From Gemmatimonadota bacterium (GTDB taxonomy: Bacteria; Gemmatimonadota; Gemmatimonadetes; Longimicrobiales; Gaopeijiaceae): a stretch of DNA of 36,676 nt. The stretch covers positions 1 through 36,676 of the forward strand of contig VXLT01000052.1 in NCBI GenBank assembly GCA_009841475.1, given 5' to 3'. This document shows positions 25,542-33,587 of the stretch, one piece after another. The notes under the pieces were generated by a model. It was not told where the DNA came from. It saw only the letters and a program-made list of their open reading frames with translations, and ran no database searches. Position numbers and translations under genes: made by a program. The first letter of the stretch is position 1. Each line of letters opens with the position of its first letter.

Positions 25542-26404
25542 TCAGCCTCCGTTCGGTGGCCGCCAGTTGCGTCCGGCGCCTGCGTCGCGAACAGGTTCGT
25601 CTGCCGCTCGTGCGGAACAGGCAGGACCCCGACGATCGTCCACGGATTCGGCGCGCGTTTGTGCCACGCGAGCGTGGTGCCGAGGAAGAGGTGCAGGTCG
25701 GACTCGCGGAACTGGTCGAAGTACTTCTGCCTCACCTTCGCGAGGGCCTCAGCCTCGTCGCCGTTAGTCAGCCGCACGCAGTTTCGATACAGTGCTCCGA
25801 GCTGCCACTCCAAGACCCGCATGCGGCTCCGCTTCCCGTCGGCGTCCTCGATACGATAGTGGAAGTTGTAGGGGACCTTGTCGACGACCTGAAAAGTCCG
25901 ATGCCACGACTCCTCGTCAAAGAGGTCCCGCTGGCTCACGATGGCCCGCGCTGCCTCCAGTCTCGCCGGGTCCCACTCGCGATCCGCCATCTCCCAACCG
26001 AAGTCGATCACGCGCGCAGGCTTGAAGATCGCGAGGGACACGCCATCGTCCTGCGCGGCGCGTATCAGCTCGTCGAGTCTGCGGTAGACCCGTGCTCGCC
26101 GGAGGAGAAGCTCCCGTCGCTCTCGCCAATCGTCGGAGGTGCCGACATGACTGATCCACTCGATCTCGCCGGTTGGCCGGTGCGACTCGGGACGGGGGTC
26201 CGCCGAATGCTTGATCAGGGGGCATTCGATCCAATCGTAGAGCTTGTACTGCTCTCCTTCGCCCAGCCGCCGAAACGGCACGGGATAGAGACGCACCCAG
26301 GTTCCGTCCTCGCGGATTCCCGCGGTACAGACGGTCTCGCCGTACTTCGAAGAAAGCTCCGGATAAGTCTTGACCGTGACGAGTATGCGCTCCCTGTCAG
26401 TCAT
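25538..26404 (-). CDS. uncharacterised 288-aa protein, neighbour of DUF488
   Basis: The start at 26404 lies five bases after the DUF488 stop, and the end overlaps the methylase start by ATGA. The N-terminal half is conserved in style: RILVTVKTYPELSSKYGETV, CTAGIREDGTWVRLYPVPFR, YDWIECPL. This opening is shared by a family that commonly sits beside DUF488 genes. No catalytic motif is obvious. A late WQLGALYRNC and FLGTTLAWH are also characteristic. It most likely works as a two-component unit with the DUF488 protein within the defence operon. The function is unknown. Confidence 0.65.
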   Translation of the reverse strand: MTDRERILVTVKTYPELSSKYGETVCTAGIREDGTWVRLYPVPFRRLGEGEQYKLYDWIECPLIKHSADPRPESHRPTGEIEWISHVGTSDDWRERRELLLRRARVYRRLDELIRAAQDDGVSLAIFKPARVIDFGWEMADREWDPARLEAARAIVSQRDLFDEESWHRTFQVVDKVPYNFHYRIEDADGKRSRMRVLEWQLGALYRNCVRLTNGDEAEALAKVRQKYFDQFRESDLHLFLGTTLAWHKRAPNPWTIVGVLPVPHERQTNLFATQAPDATGGHRTEAE

Positions 26405-26408
26405 GGCG

Positions 26409-27353
26409 CTACAGGTGCTTCGGTAAGAAAGGGCGGGATGACCGGGCCGCTATCGCGCTCGCCACGCGGGATCGATGGCACTCGCGGAAGTCCCGTTCGT
26501 AGCATGTGAGCGCGACACGGTCTCCCCCGTTGATCCAGGTGAGTATGCGGTCTAGGGCGCCAGTCTCCTCTTTGAGAGTGGTGGCTTCGTAATCGTCGAA
26601 CAGGCGATCGTAATCGGGCGCTCCATTCAGGTCGGCACGCCGTTCGGATGCGATTCCGAGCTCCGGGAGCGATTCGTACTTGATTCCCAGCTGCCGACAA
26701 CCGTCGGCGAGCGTCCGCTTGGAGAAGCCCCACTTCCGGCTCGTCGGGCTCCGGCGAACATCGCAGAGGCGGGAAACATGGACCTGCCACAGCGCGTTGA
26801 AGTAGCCCTCGTAGCTCCGTCCTTCGTAGCCGACCGTGACCAGCGGACCAGCGGGACGGATGGAGCGCGCCGCGGCCAAGCGCTCTCGGGTTGCCGGGTC
26901 GTCCTGCAGCACCCGATTCACGATCCCGCTGCGGGAAGCGTGATATGGGGACCGGCGGTACGTTTCAGCCACTAGGGCATCGCCTCGGAGATCCCAGTTC
27001 CGCAGTGCGAAGAGGGTTGTGTGCCGGTTCGCGAACGATGCGGCGACTTGGTCGCCGGCCGGAGTAAGGTGCCAAGCGTCACCATCCGCGAGAATCCCGC
27101 GTCGGACGAGCTTGTCCCGGTCTGCGCTCGCAGTGAATGAAAACGCCCCTTGGCTGTGGGGAATGAAGTCGTAAGGGGGCGTCCCGCCACCTTTCTGACG
27201 GTGCAGCCCGAAGAGAAACAGAAGCTTCTGGAAATCCCGATCTCCCACCTCCCCGCCGAAGGCCCTCAGGAGGGCCACCAGCACGCGCTGACGAAGTAGC
27301 AGTCGCGGAACCGCCAGGGGCGCGACGCCCCCTGCACGAGATGTATCACCCAT
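26409..27353 (-). CDS. DUF488 family protein with N-terminal winged-helix-like region
   Basis: The listed ORF begins at 27467, but MGDTSRAGGVAPLAVPRLLL at 27353 is a better start because homology begins at about RLLLRQRVLVALLRAFGG. Residues 5-165 look like a winged-helix/antitoxin-type module (FQKLLFLFGLHRQKGGG). Residues about 165-314 are DUF488: VTVGYEGRSYEGYFNALWQV, LCDVRRSPTSRKWGFSKRTL, and VALTCYERDFRECHRSRVAS with a Cys/His pair. The biochemical role of DUF488 is not settled, but it is repeatedly found in defence islands. It comes after a 285-bp gap holding two hairpins, then runs directly into the 288-aa gene. Confidence 0.75.
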   Translation of the reverse strand: MGDTSRAGGVAPLAVPRLLLRQRVLVALLRAFGGEVGDRDFQKLLFLFGLHRQKGGGTPPYDFIPHSQGAFSFTASADRDKLVRRGILADGDAWHLTPAGDQVAASFANRHTTLFALRNWDLRGDALVAETYRRSPYHASRSGIVNRVLQDDPATRERLAAARSIRPAGPLVTVGYEGRSYEGYFNALWQVHVSRLCDVRRSPTSRKWGFSKRTLADGCRQLGIKYESLPELGIASERRADLNGAPDYDRLFDDYEATTLKEETGALDRILTWINGGDRVALTCYERDFRECHRSRVASAIAARSSRPFLPKHL

Positions 27354-27568
27354 CCGACGGAATCGCCGCCCTTGAGCTTGCATCCAGCCGTAAATCGCGG
27401 AGTTCGTCTTCGATCCAGCGCGCCGGTTCCTGACCGAGAGCCCGCTGGGAGCGTCGGCTGGCCTCACCCGTGTTGCTAGCGGATCGGGCGCCGTCGGATC
27501 GGTCGGCGACCTCTATGGCCCCGTCATGAACAACGCGGGAGCGTGCAGGGCTTCTTCTCTCCTCGCGG

Positions 27569-27630
27569 GTGGGGTGGCGAATCACCCCACGGAATGACGG
27601 GTGCGGGGTTCTCTGTGTGCCCGTCATGCC
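27569..27630 (-). promoter_or_regulatory. two adjacent stem-loops inside the operon
   Basis: GTGGGGTG-GCGAAT-CACCCCAC (27569-27590) is a perfect 8-bp stem with a 6-nt loop. Immediately next, 27591-27601 and 27620-27630 pair as GGAATGACGGG with CCCGTCATGCC (one mismatch). They lie just downstream of the 62-aa gene and upstream of the DUF488 gene, in the only long gap of the first half of the operon. No T-run follows, so they look more like an mRNA processing, stability or attenuation element, or a REP-like repeat, than a simple terminator. Confidence 0.55.
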
Positions 27631-27638
27631 TGGCGCGT

Positions 27639-27827
27639 TCACTCGCGGATCTGACCGCGGGCGCTGCGCACAAGCCGCCGCAACTCGTCGCGGACGTTGT
27701 CGAAGGACCGCTCAGCATCTGCGATAGCCTGCTGACGGATCTCCTCGTAAACGCGAGCCTTCCTAGGGTCGGTCCGACGTCCGTCCGGGTCCTCGATGCG
27801 CTCAAGCTTAAACGGCTTGTACTTCAC
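27639..27827 (-). CDS. 62-aa charged protein overlapping the Ntn-hydrolase gene
   Basis: The track shows a 105-aa frame. The real start is probably GTG 27827 (VKYKPFKLERIEDPDGRRTD), which has GGGAGG at correct spacing inside the end of the Ntn-hydrolase gene (20-bp overlap). The 62-aa product is very charged and helical (KARVYEEIRQQAIADAERSF). It has no recognised domain. Tight coupling to the proteasome-like gene points to an adaptor, inhibitor or assembly peptide for it; that is inference. Confidence 0.6.
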   Translation of the reverse strand: MKYKPFKLERIEDPDGRRTDPRKARVYEEIRQQAIADAERSFDNVRDELRRLVRSARGQIRE

Positions 27828-29115
27828 TGTTGGCCTCCCGCTGTGTGTGATGTGGTGATCGTCTTTCGAAGTAGTCGCGATTGAGAGAGGGATCGAAGTA
27901 GTGTTTGCGCTTGATCCAAATGAAGCCATCTCCTCTTGAGATAACAGCAACATCAATCGGCCCGCCCACGGTCTCCTCCTCCATCGACACCCGCCGCTTC
28001 AGTGAGGTCAAGTTGACCAGCGCCTCGGCCATACTCGCCAATTCCTCCTTGGGAAGATGTCTGACAATACCCAATACGGGCTCTACAAACCTTGACCGAC
28101 AAAACGAGGCCATCGCCTGGTGGAAATCCGCGAGCTCAGTCTGCACGACAGCTCGTATTGCAGAGATCTGATTCTCACCAAGAGTCGCTCCCGCGTCCTC
28201 GGCCTCGACAAGGTCGCTTGTCGTCTTGGTGAGTAGCGCGTCGATGTAGTTCTCCAAGTAACTCATTAATTCGTTATCTACACCGTTCATAAAGCGACCC
28301 ACCATCTCACTTTGAGCAAACGCGTTTATTGATGTCTGGATGCCGTCGCGATCAAGATCAACTACATTCTTGACGTAACCCTTGACGGTATTGGCAATGG
28401 ATCCATCCGTTACAACCTCGACCAGGCTTGGAAGAATTTCATCCTGGCCAAACCCAGCGAATACCAGGCCCGAGTAGCCACTCGATCGTGTCTCACTCTT
28501 GATGAATGCTGTGAGAACGTCACAAAGTGACTGCCGAAGCGACTCGTTGATTGCGATTTCACGAAAGCGATGGTCGATCACCTCGTAAACGGCGGCTTCA
28601 TGCTCCCGTACGAGCGCGTCGGCATCGATGTGTTGCATGGAAGATGCTTCGCCGACACTGGCCAGTGCCGCCATGTGCTCGTTGACGACGGTGTGAATCA
28701 GGGCCGAAACGTCAAGGGCGCCACCCGGCGTATTATCGTTGAGCCGGTTTCTGACATCCCAAGCAATTCGTTGGAACAGGTCATTGGAGATGCGCAGCAG
28801 ATTGCTTTGACATTGTTCATCGGTACAAATCGCCGCGTTTCCGATATATCCAAGAAAATCCTCCGCGTATTCCTGTACAGTGGATTTGCTCGACGTACCG
28901 AGTTGCTGCCTATACATCTTGACGATTGTCTCCCATGGGACATTCATGAATTCGGCATTGTTGTAAATCATGATGCCTATGGGATGGTGCTTCGACAGCG
29001 CGAAGAGCTTGTTGGTCGGATATGTCTTGCGCGCGTTGGCAACGGAAACGGTCATCGCGCTGTCCGCCGCCAATGCCACAGCGGTCTTGTTCATCACAGC
29101 TACTTCCGCGGTCAT
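27808..29115 (-). CDS. proteasome-beta/HslV-like Ntn hydrolase with helical insertions
   Basis: The ATG at 29115 has GGGAGG upstream. The protein begins M-TAEVAVMNKTAVALAADSA. Aligned with proteasome beta/HslV, Thr2 becomes the N-terminal nucleophile after Met removal, as in HslV. Asp falls at position 17 and Ala/Met-Thr at 19-21, and TNKLF places Lys at 35 (Lys33 in proteasomes). PIGIMIYNNAEFM fits the next strand and helix, but the oxyanion Gly seems replaced by Asn. Later blocks SGLVFAGFGQDEILPSLVEV and GGPIDVAVISRGDGFIWIKR match the remaining strands of the fold. At 435 aa it is far longer than HslV (about 175 aa) because of helical insertions (about 75-200 and 250-380). It is probably a threonine peptidase, possibly regulated, acting within the defence operon. 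The fold call is inferred from motifs. Confidence 0.65.
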   Translation of the reverse strand: MTAEVAVMNKTAVALAADSAMTVSVANARKTYPTNKLFALSKHHPIGIMIYNNAEFMNVPWETIVKMYRQQLGTSSKSTVQEYAEDFLGYIGNAAICTDEQCQSNLLRISNDLFQRIAWDVRNRLNDNTPGGALDVSALIHTVVNEHMAALASVGEASSMQHIDADALVREHEAAVYEVIDHRFREIAINESLRQSLCDVLTAFIKSETRSSGYSGLVFAGFGQDEILPSLVEVVTDGSIANTVKGYVKNVVDLDRDGIQTSINAFAQSEMVGRFMNGVDNELMSYLENYIDALLTKTTSDLVEAEDAGATLGENQISAIRAVVQTELADFHQAMASFCRSRFVEPVLGIVRHLPKEELASMAEALVNLTSLKRRVSMEEETVGGPIDVAVISRGDGFIWIKRKHYFDPSLNRDYFERRSPHHTQREANSEVQAV

Positions 29116-29133
29116 CGTCTCGGTTCCCTCCCG

Positions 29134-29616
29134 TCACTCATCCGACACCATGATCCGCAGGGCCCGCTGAACCCGGCCCTGCCCCGGCCCTGCCGTCACC
29201 TTGCTGAACCAGTAGTACACCTCCTCGCGCTCCATGGCCGAGATTGCCCCTGCGACCTCCTCGATGCGCCGGAACTTCCGCAAGGGCTTCAGGGCGGCGA
29301 ACAGCAGGCCGAGCCGAACCGCGTCCTCCTCGTTGATCCGGAACGGGGCGCGGCGCGTGGCCTTCAGGTCCGCCGAGCGATAGCCAGCCCGCCGGATGAC
29401 CGCGAGCACCTGATCCAGGATGGCCAGAAGAGGGTCACCCCACACGCGGACCACCTGCTCCCCGTCGGGCACGTTGCCGTTGCGGGAAGAACCACGGCGA
29501 TGGAGAGCGATCCCGTACCCGATATCGTCCCGGGGCTGGACCCGGAGCTCGTAGGCGGGCTCAGGGACGGGATGGAGGGTTGCAGCCGAGGCGTGGGGGG
29601 TCGGGGGCGGCGGCAT
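29134..29616 (-). CDS. DUF7680-like small protein of the Hma-like operon
   Basis: The 160-aa protein starts at 29616, 9 bp after the DUF499 stop, with GAGG/AGG upstream. After a Pro-rich leader it has ELRVQPRDDIGYGIALHRRG, AGYRSADLKATRRAPFRINE, EDAVRLGLLFAALKPLRKFR and EEVYYWFSKVT. I associate this pattern with a small family (DUF7680, from memory) that regularly follows DUF499 ATPases. It is basic in the middle and may bind DNA or the ATPase. No enzymatic residues are recognisable. The family name is less sure than the operon membership. Confidence 0.6.
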   Translation of the reverse strand: MPPPPTPHASAATLHPVPEPAYELRVQPRDDIGYGIALHRRGSSRNGNVPDGEQVVRVWGDPLLAILDQVLAVIRRAGYRSADLKATRRAPFRINEEDAVRLGLLFAALKPLRKFRRIEEVAGAISAMEREEVYYWFSKVTAGPGQGRVQRALRIMVSDE

Positions 29617-29625
29617 GATCCAAAC

Positions 29626-32600
29626 CTACCTCATCGAGAGCTGCGGGTCTACGCCCTCGTGCTCCTCCGCCCGCGCTTCGATCCGGCCCACATCGAGCTG
29701 CACGAGCACGTCCCGCAGCGTCTGGTAGCCGGTGGAGACAGGGGCGAGACCGTGGGCGTACGTCGCTGTCAGCACGTTCCGCACGCTCGCTTTGGAGGCC
29801 TCACGGGCCTGGGTCTCCAAGGGGGAACGAAGCCGCTTGTATCGCTTCCAGTCGCCACCGAAGGTCACGCTGAGCGATCCTTCGGCACCTGCGTCACCGA
29901 ACTCCGCCGTCAGTTCCTGGGCCAACCGGTACTCCCCTTTCGGAAACTGCGGTACGGCTACGCCGAGCGACTGCATGTCGGGTATTCCCTCGCAAGTAAT
30001 GACGAGCCTCCCGATGAGTTCTCGTCCGGCATCGTGGAAGCCGTCGGCGATGCGCTGGAAGACCCTTGCCGGAGCACCGCTCTCGGTGACGACGAGTAGC
30101 TTGGATTGCTCGGGTTCGGCACCCGTCCCGCACCTGCATTCCACCTGTCCGCAAAGCGGACACTGCTCGGGCTTGGGTTCCGTCCCCTTCTTCGTCGGCT
30201 GGTCAGGGAACACCCGTCGAGCCTCCTCGGGGGTGTACAGCATCGCGTCTTCGGAAATCTCGACGAGCGGGGCGGGCGATTCCTTCCCGTAGGCCCGGTC
30301 TCGCTTCGGGTCATGATACACCCACACGCCCTGACTGCAGCCGTTCTTGATCGTCTTCTTGAGTTGGTTCGGATCCAGAAGAACCTTGAGTCCCAGGCGC
30401 TTCGCGAATTCCCGGCGAAGATCCTCGGTGGACATCCTTTCCCGGCCCCTCAGCCATGCCTTCGCCTTGACGAACTGGGCGCTGAGGGCGGGGCCGTCAC
30501 CGGTCAGGACCTTCTCAAGTTTGCTGAGTACGCCCACGAGTGCGGCGGTCTGATCCCGGCTTACCTTGCCCTGCTCCTGGGCCGGCAATGCCTCGTATGC
30601 GAGGTGATCGGCACGCTTGGGAGCGTCAGCGGACGGATAGAACAGGTGTCGATAGGCCCGTGTGATCGCGACCCGAATATCCAGTTCGGCGGCATTTCCC
30701 ATGCTGCGAAGCCGCTTCTGCTGGTCCTTGCTGAACTGGGCCAAGCGCCCCCGGTCATTCACGATCCGGCGGATTCCGAGATGGCGCTGGGCGAGTTCCA
30801 CCATCCGCTCCGACGCGCTCTCGTCTGCCACGAGGAAGACGATGTTGTTCTTGAACGTTCGGTGGCTCTCGGCAGTCCCGGCGTGGGAGAACAGCTTTCG
30901 TACGAGGTCGGGTGGCTCGGGGCGGGCACCGGTACCCACATCGAGCGAGCAAGCCTCGAAGTGGGGTATCGCGAGCTTGGGAGTGCGCGAGTCGTCGGGC
31001 AGCTCCGCGGCTTCGGCCGGGAAGTAGACCGGCTTGAAGGTCCCAGGCCGCCACACGTGCTGGATGCGCTCGTCGATCTCCTGCTTGGCGCGAACCACGC
31101 CCACCAGGGACAGCTCGTCCTGGACGACCTTTTCGAGGCTCGGTTCGGTCTTGAAGAGGTAGAGGCGCCCATCCCAGTGCAGGAACCAGAAGGCTTCGCC
31201 AGCGGCACCTCGTTGCTCGCCCTGCGCCCGCGAGAGTGTCTTGCGTAGAAGCTGTGGGTCGTCGCCAGGCTGAATCGAAGCCGCGAGCAGATCCTGCAAC
31301 TCCACTCCGGCTGCTATGCCCTGCGTCAAACTGTGGACGAAGATGGTGGTGGCCAAGCGCCGGCCGTACGGGGGCTTCTCCTCCGCACGCCAGCGTTCAT
31401 CGAGTTTCTCGGCGTGAGCGGGCGTGCCAGGCCGACCGCTGGCAATGTCGGCCTCGACCACCTGCCGGAACACCGGCCGGGCGAGCCGCGATGTGAGGTC
31501 GTTGAGGATGTCATCGTTCCCGAGATCGATGTGGAACGGTGCTATCGTCCACGCGTCGGCTGGCTGCCCGTCCCAGAGTCGGCGGATCATCCGAGCGAGG
31601 AGCCGCAAGGCACCCCGCGTCTTCTGGAACTGCGGGATCGTCGCCGTTTTGCGGGTCAGCACGGTGAAGAGCTCGGGGTGGAACGGGTAATTCCTCACCA
31701 TTTCCGCGTGGAAATCCGCACGGAGCATGCGCTCGGGGATCTTGGCTCCGCGTTCCACCAGTCCACGGTAGTAGGCCTGGTAGGTGTCGGCCGTCTCGGC
31801 GGCAGCGGACTCGTCAAAGGAATCGAAGAGCCTGTGGCGCACGATGGCCGCGATCTCTGCTTCGGCGGCTGGCGTGATGACCCGCTCCTGGCGGGCCGCC
31901 ACCTTTCGGACCTCATCGAGTTCCTCCTGGAGCATGACGGTCTCGCTGCCGAATGCGTCGGAGGCATCGGCCAGGGTGAGAACGAATACGATGTTCCTGC
32001 GCCCAGCCGCCAACTCGATCAAGGTCATCAGGAAAGCCACCGTTTGCTCGGCCAAGTCGCTTTGGCGGTTGGCCGTCGCCACGGCCTTAGCAGTCCGAAG
32101 GTGACGCGCGATCTCGTCGAGCATGATCAGCGTGGGCCGATCGCCGACGATCCGATCGAGCGCTTGTGTGCCGGGCGCAATCAGCTCTTCGTCCGACCTT
32201 CGGACGTGGTCGTATGCCTCCGTACCGCCGTCAGCCCCGTTGCGGCTGGAGCCGAGCTGCCACGCCAATTCACCCCAGAGAGTCCGGGTCCGCACCGGCC
32301 CGTGGTCGATCCCCTCCACGGGGTCCAAGTCGGAGCCAACGACACCGGCGACCGACCATTCTTGGGTGGGAAGCCAATACGGACCCGGAACGATGTCTCC
32401 GTGAGGGATGCCACGGGCCGCGTTGCTCTCTGTGGCTTCGAGGGCGGCCTGCCCGCCGCCGCGCACGATGTGGTACAGGGCAATGAGGTTATGAGTCTTG
32501 CCCCCGCCGAATGAGGTCTCCAAGCGAATGAAGGGGCTATTGGATGCCTCCCGGCCCGAGAGTCGGCCGAGGACCTCGCGTGTCAGCGTCCTGAGCCCCT

Positions 32601-32760
32601 CGGTAGGGAAGGTGTTGCGAAAGAATGTGGCGGGATCCTGGTAGACGGGGTCGGCAGTGCCTTCGATCACATCGCGGAGGCGGGCCGCGAAGGTCTCGTC
32701 GGTGAGGTCCCCAGCCAGGACTTCCGGGCGAGGGCGGCAGGTTTCGAAGATCGGCTTCAT
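29626..32760 (-). CDS. DUF499 ATPase of the Hma-like system
   Basis: The 1044-aa protein (MKPIFETCRPRPEVLAGDLT) is a DUF499 P-loop ATPase. Walker A is LETSFGGGKTHNLIALYHIV (about 80-99) and Walker B is RPTLIMLDEIARHL (about 208-221), followed by IVFVLTLADASDAF as sensor 1. Late in the chain a zinc knuckle CPLCGQVECRCG (about 865) splits the C-terminal domain. DUF499 proteins are the ATPase of PADLOC's Hma and are often listed with DUF1156 methylases. It should couple ATP hydrolysis to remodelling or recruitment of the helicase or nuclease. It is the first gene of the long operon. No clear Shine-Dalgarno precedes the ATG. Confidence 0.88.
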   Translation of the reverse strand: MKPIFETCRPRPEVLAGDLTDETFAARLRDVIEGTADPVYQDPATFFRNTFPTEGLRTLTREVLGRLSGREASNSPFIRLETSFGGGKTHNLIALYHIVRGGGQAALEATESNAARGIPHGDIVPGPYWLPTQEWSVAGVVGSDLDPVEGIDHGPVRTRTLWGELAWQLGSSRNGADGGTEAYDHVRRSDEELIAPGTQALDRIVGDRPTLIMLDEIARHLRTAKAVATANRQSDLAEQTVAFLMTLIELAAGRRNIVFVLTLADASDAFGSETVMLQEELDEVRKVAARQERVITPAAEAEIAAIVRHRLFDSFDESAAAETADTYQAYYRGLVERGAKIPERMLRADFHAEMVRNYPFHPELFTVLTRKTATIPQFQKTRGALRLLARMIRRLWDGQPADAWTIAPFHIDLGNDDILNDLTSRLARPVFRQVVEADIASGRPGTPAHAEKLDERWRAEEKPPYGRRLATTIFVHSLTQGIAAGVELQDLLAASIQPGDDPQLLRKTLSRAQGEQRGAAGEAFWFLHWDGRLYLFKTEPSLEKVVQDELSLVGVVRAKQEIDERIQHVWRPGTFKPVYFPAEAAELPDDSRTPKLAIPHFEACSLDVGTGARPEPPDLVRKLFSHAGTAESHRTFKNNIVFLVADESASERMVELAQRHLGIRRIVNDRGRLAQFSKDQQKRLRSMGNAAELDIRVAITRAYRHLFYPSADAPKRADHLAYEALPAQEQGKVSRDQTAALVGVLSKLEKVLTGDGPALSAQFVKAKAWLRGRERMSTEDLRREFAKRLGLKVLLDPNQLKKTIKNGCSQGVWVYHDPKRDRAYGKESPAPLVEISEDAMLYTPEEARRVFPDQPTKKGTEPKPEQCPLCGQVECRCGTGAEPEQSKLLVVTESGAPARVFQRIADGFHDAGRELIGRLVITCEGIPDMQSLGVAVPQFPKGEYRLAQELTAEFGDAGAEGSLSVTFGGDWKRYKRLRSPLETQAREASKASVRNVLTATYAHGLAPVSTGYQTLRDVLVQLDVGRIEARAEEHEGVDPQLSMR

Positions 32761-33587
32761 GGTGGGGGCTAGGAGTGTTCGGATTCGGGTCGGTTGGTTG
32801 GGGTCACGAAGATAGAGGGGTGGCGTGACTGGGGACAGCCGCCCGTGAGCGCGCTACTTCTGGTCGCCGGGTTTTCTGTCGACACCCTTCAAGTTGGCAA
32901 CCTTGCCAAGGGTAACGTCCACCAGCCCCCATGAAGCCCAACACCAGAGCGGAGGTGATGCGCTCGTCGACGGAGCACGGTACACACGCCACTATCCAGG
33001 CCGTCGCCAGTGACGCCGATCGCGAAACCGATCACGACGCCGGTTAGGATCCAGCCGGCCCGAGTCCCATCGCGGGCGCCGCGCGGGCACGGGCATCAGC
33101 AGTCGAGGTAGACCACCGGGGTTAGTCCGGGGCATGTTCGGCCCCCCTGCGCACGCGAGGCCACACATAGGGGTAGCGATCGGCGAACGAAGCAAACCGT
33201 CCCGGACCCGCTCCCGGCCTCACGATGTCCGCGGCCGCCGTCCGGCACGCGCCGCCAAGCTCGACCCGGTACAGCGTCGCCACCGAAATCACGTACTCGC
33301 CGGCCTCGATGCCGCAAGAGGCCGTGACAGCGAGCGTGCCGGTGCCCCAGACTGGTCGCTGTACACCGACCGCCCTGATGGGTGCTGGCGTCGATCTCGT
33401 CGCTTTGGACCGCAGAGGCGTGTTAGGGCAAGGACTCGACGCCCACCTCAGATCCTTGACATGGCCGGTCTGGCCGGTTAGCGTTTTTCGTCCAGCAAGC
33501 TGATTGAGAACCCAGCGCTACCGGAGAGGACACGGATCTCATCAGAACGGTCAGGCGGGACGCGACAAATGCCGGCACGACCGGCCG
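32761..33587. other. 827-bp stretch upstream of DUF499 without a confident gene
   Basis: Listed ORFs on both strands lack ribosome sites and recognisable motifs. A minus frame without a start codon (from about 33525 to 33118; VWGTGTLAVTASCGIEAGEY and VISVATLYRVELGG) reads like protein and may be the remnant of a deleted gene. The leader of the DUF499 operon must begin here. A TATCTT box lies about 40 bp ahead of the ATG without a good -35. Confidence 0.35.
32894..32909. promoter_or_regulatory. inverted repeat TTGGCAA-CC-TTGCCAA
   Basis: Two perfect 7-bp half-sites are separated by 2 bp, about 135 bp upstream of the DUF499 start. The compact symmetry fits a dimeric repressor site controlling the defence operon. 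There is no direct evidence of binding and the promoter boxes nearby are weak. Confidence 0.4.

Noticed and set aside
24564-26509. Plus-strand ORFs of 431 and 371 aa
   Set aside because: These are antisense shadows of the methylase, the 288-aa gene and the start of the DUF488 region, which have coherent motifs and overlapping starts and stops on the minus strand.
28570-32514. Long plus-strand ORFs of 509, 380 and 393 aa (28570-30099, 30106-31248, 31333-32514)
   Set aside because: They lie opposite the Ntn-hydrolase, DUF7680-like and DUF499 genes. High GC at third positions leaves the opposite strand open, and no motif is seen.
16846-32760. DISARM or BREX system
   Set aside because: The DUF1998 gene of DISARM and the pglZ, brxC and pglX set of BREX are absent. 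The DUF499, DUF1156 and PLD-helicase set fits Hma better.
33096-33503. Small ORFs on both strands between 33.1 and 33.5 kb
   Set aside because: Several frames are open but none has a start with a ribosome site. A start-less minus frame looks protein-like, so a gene remnant is possible but not callable.
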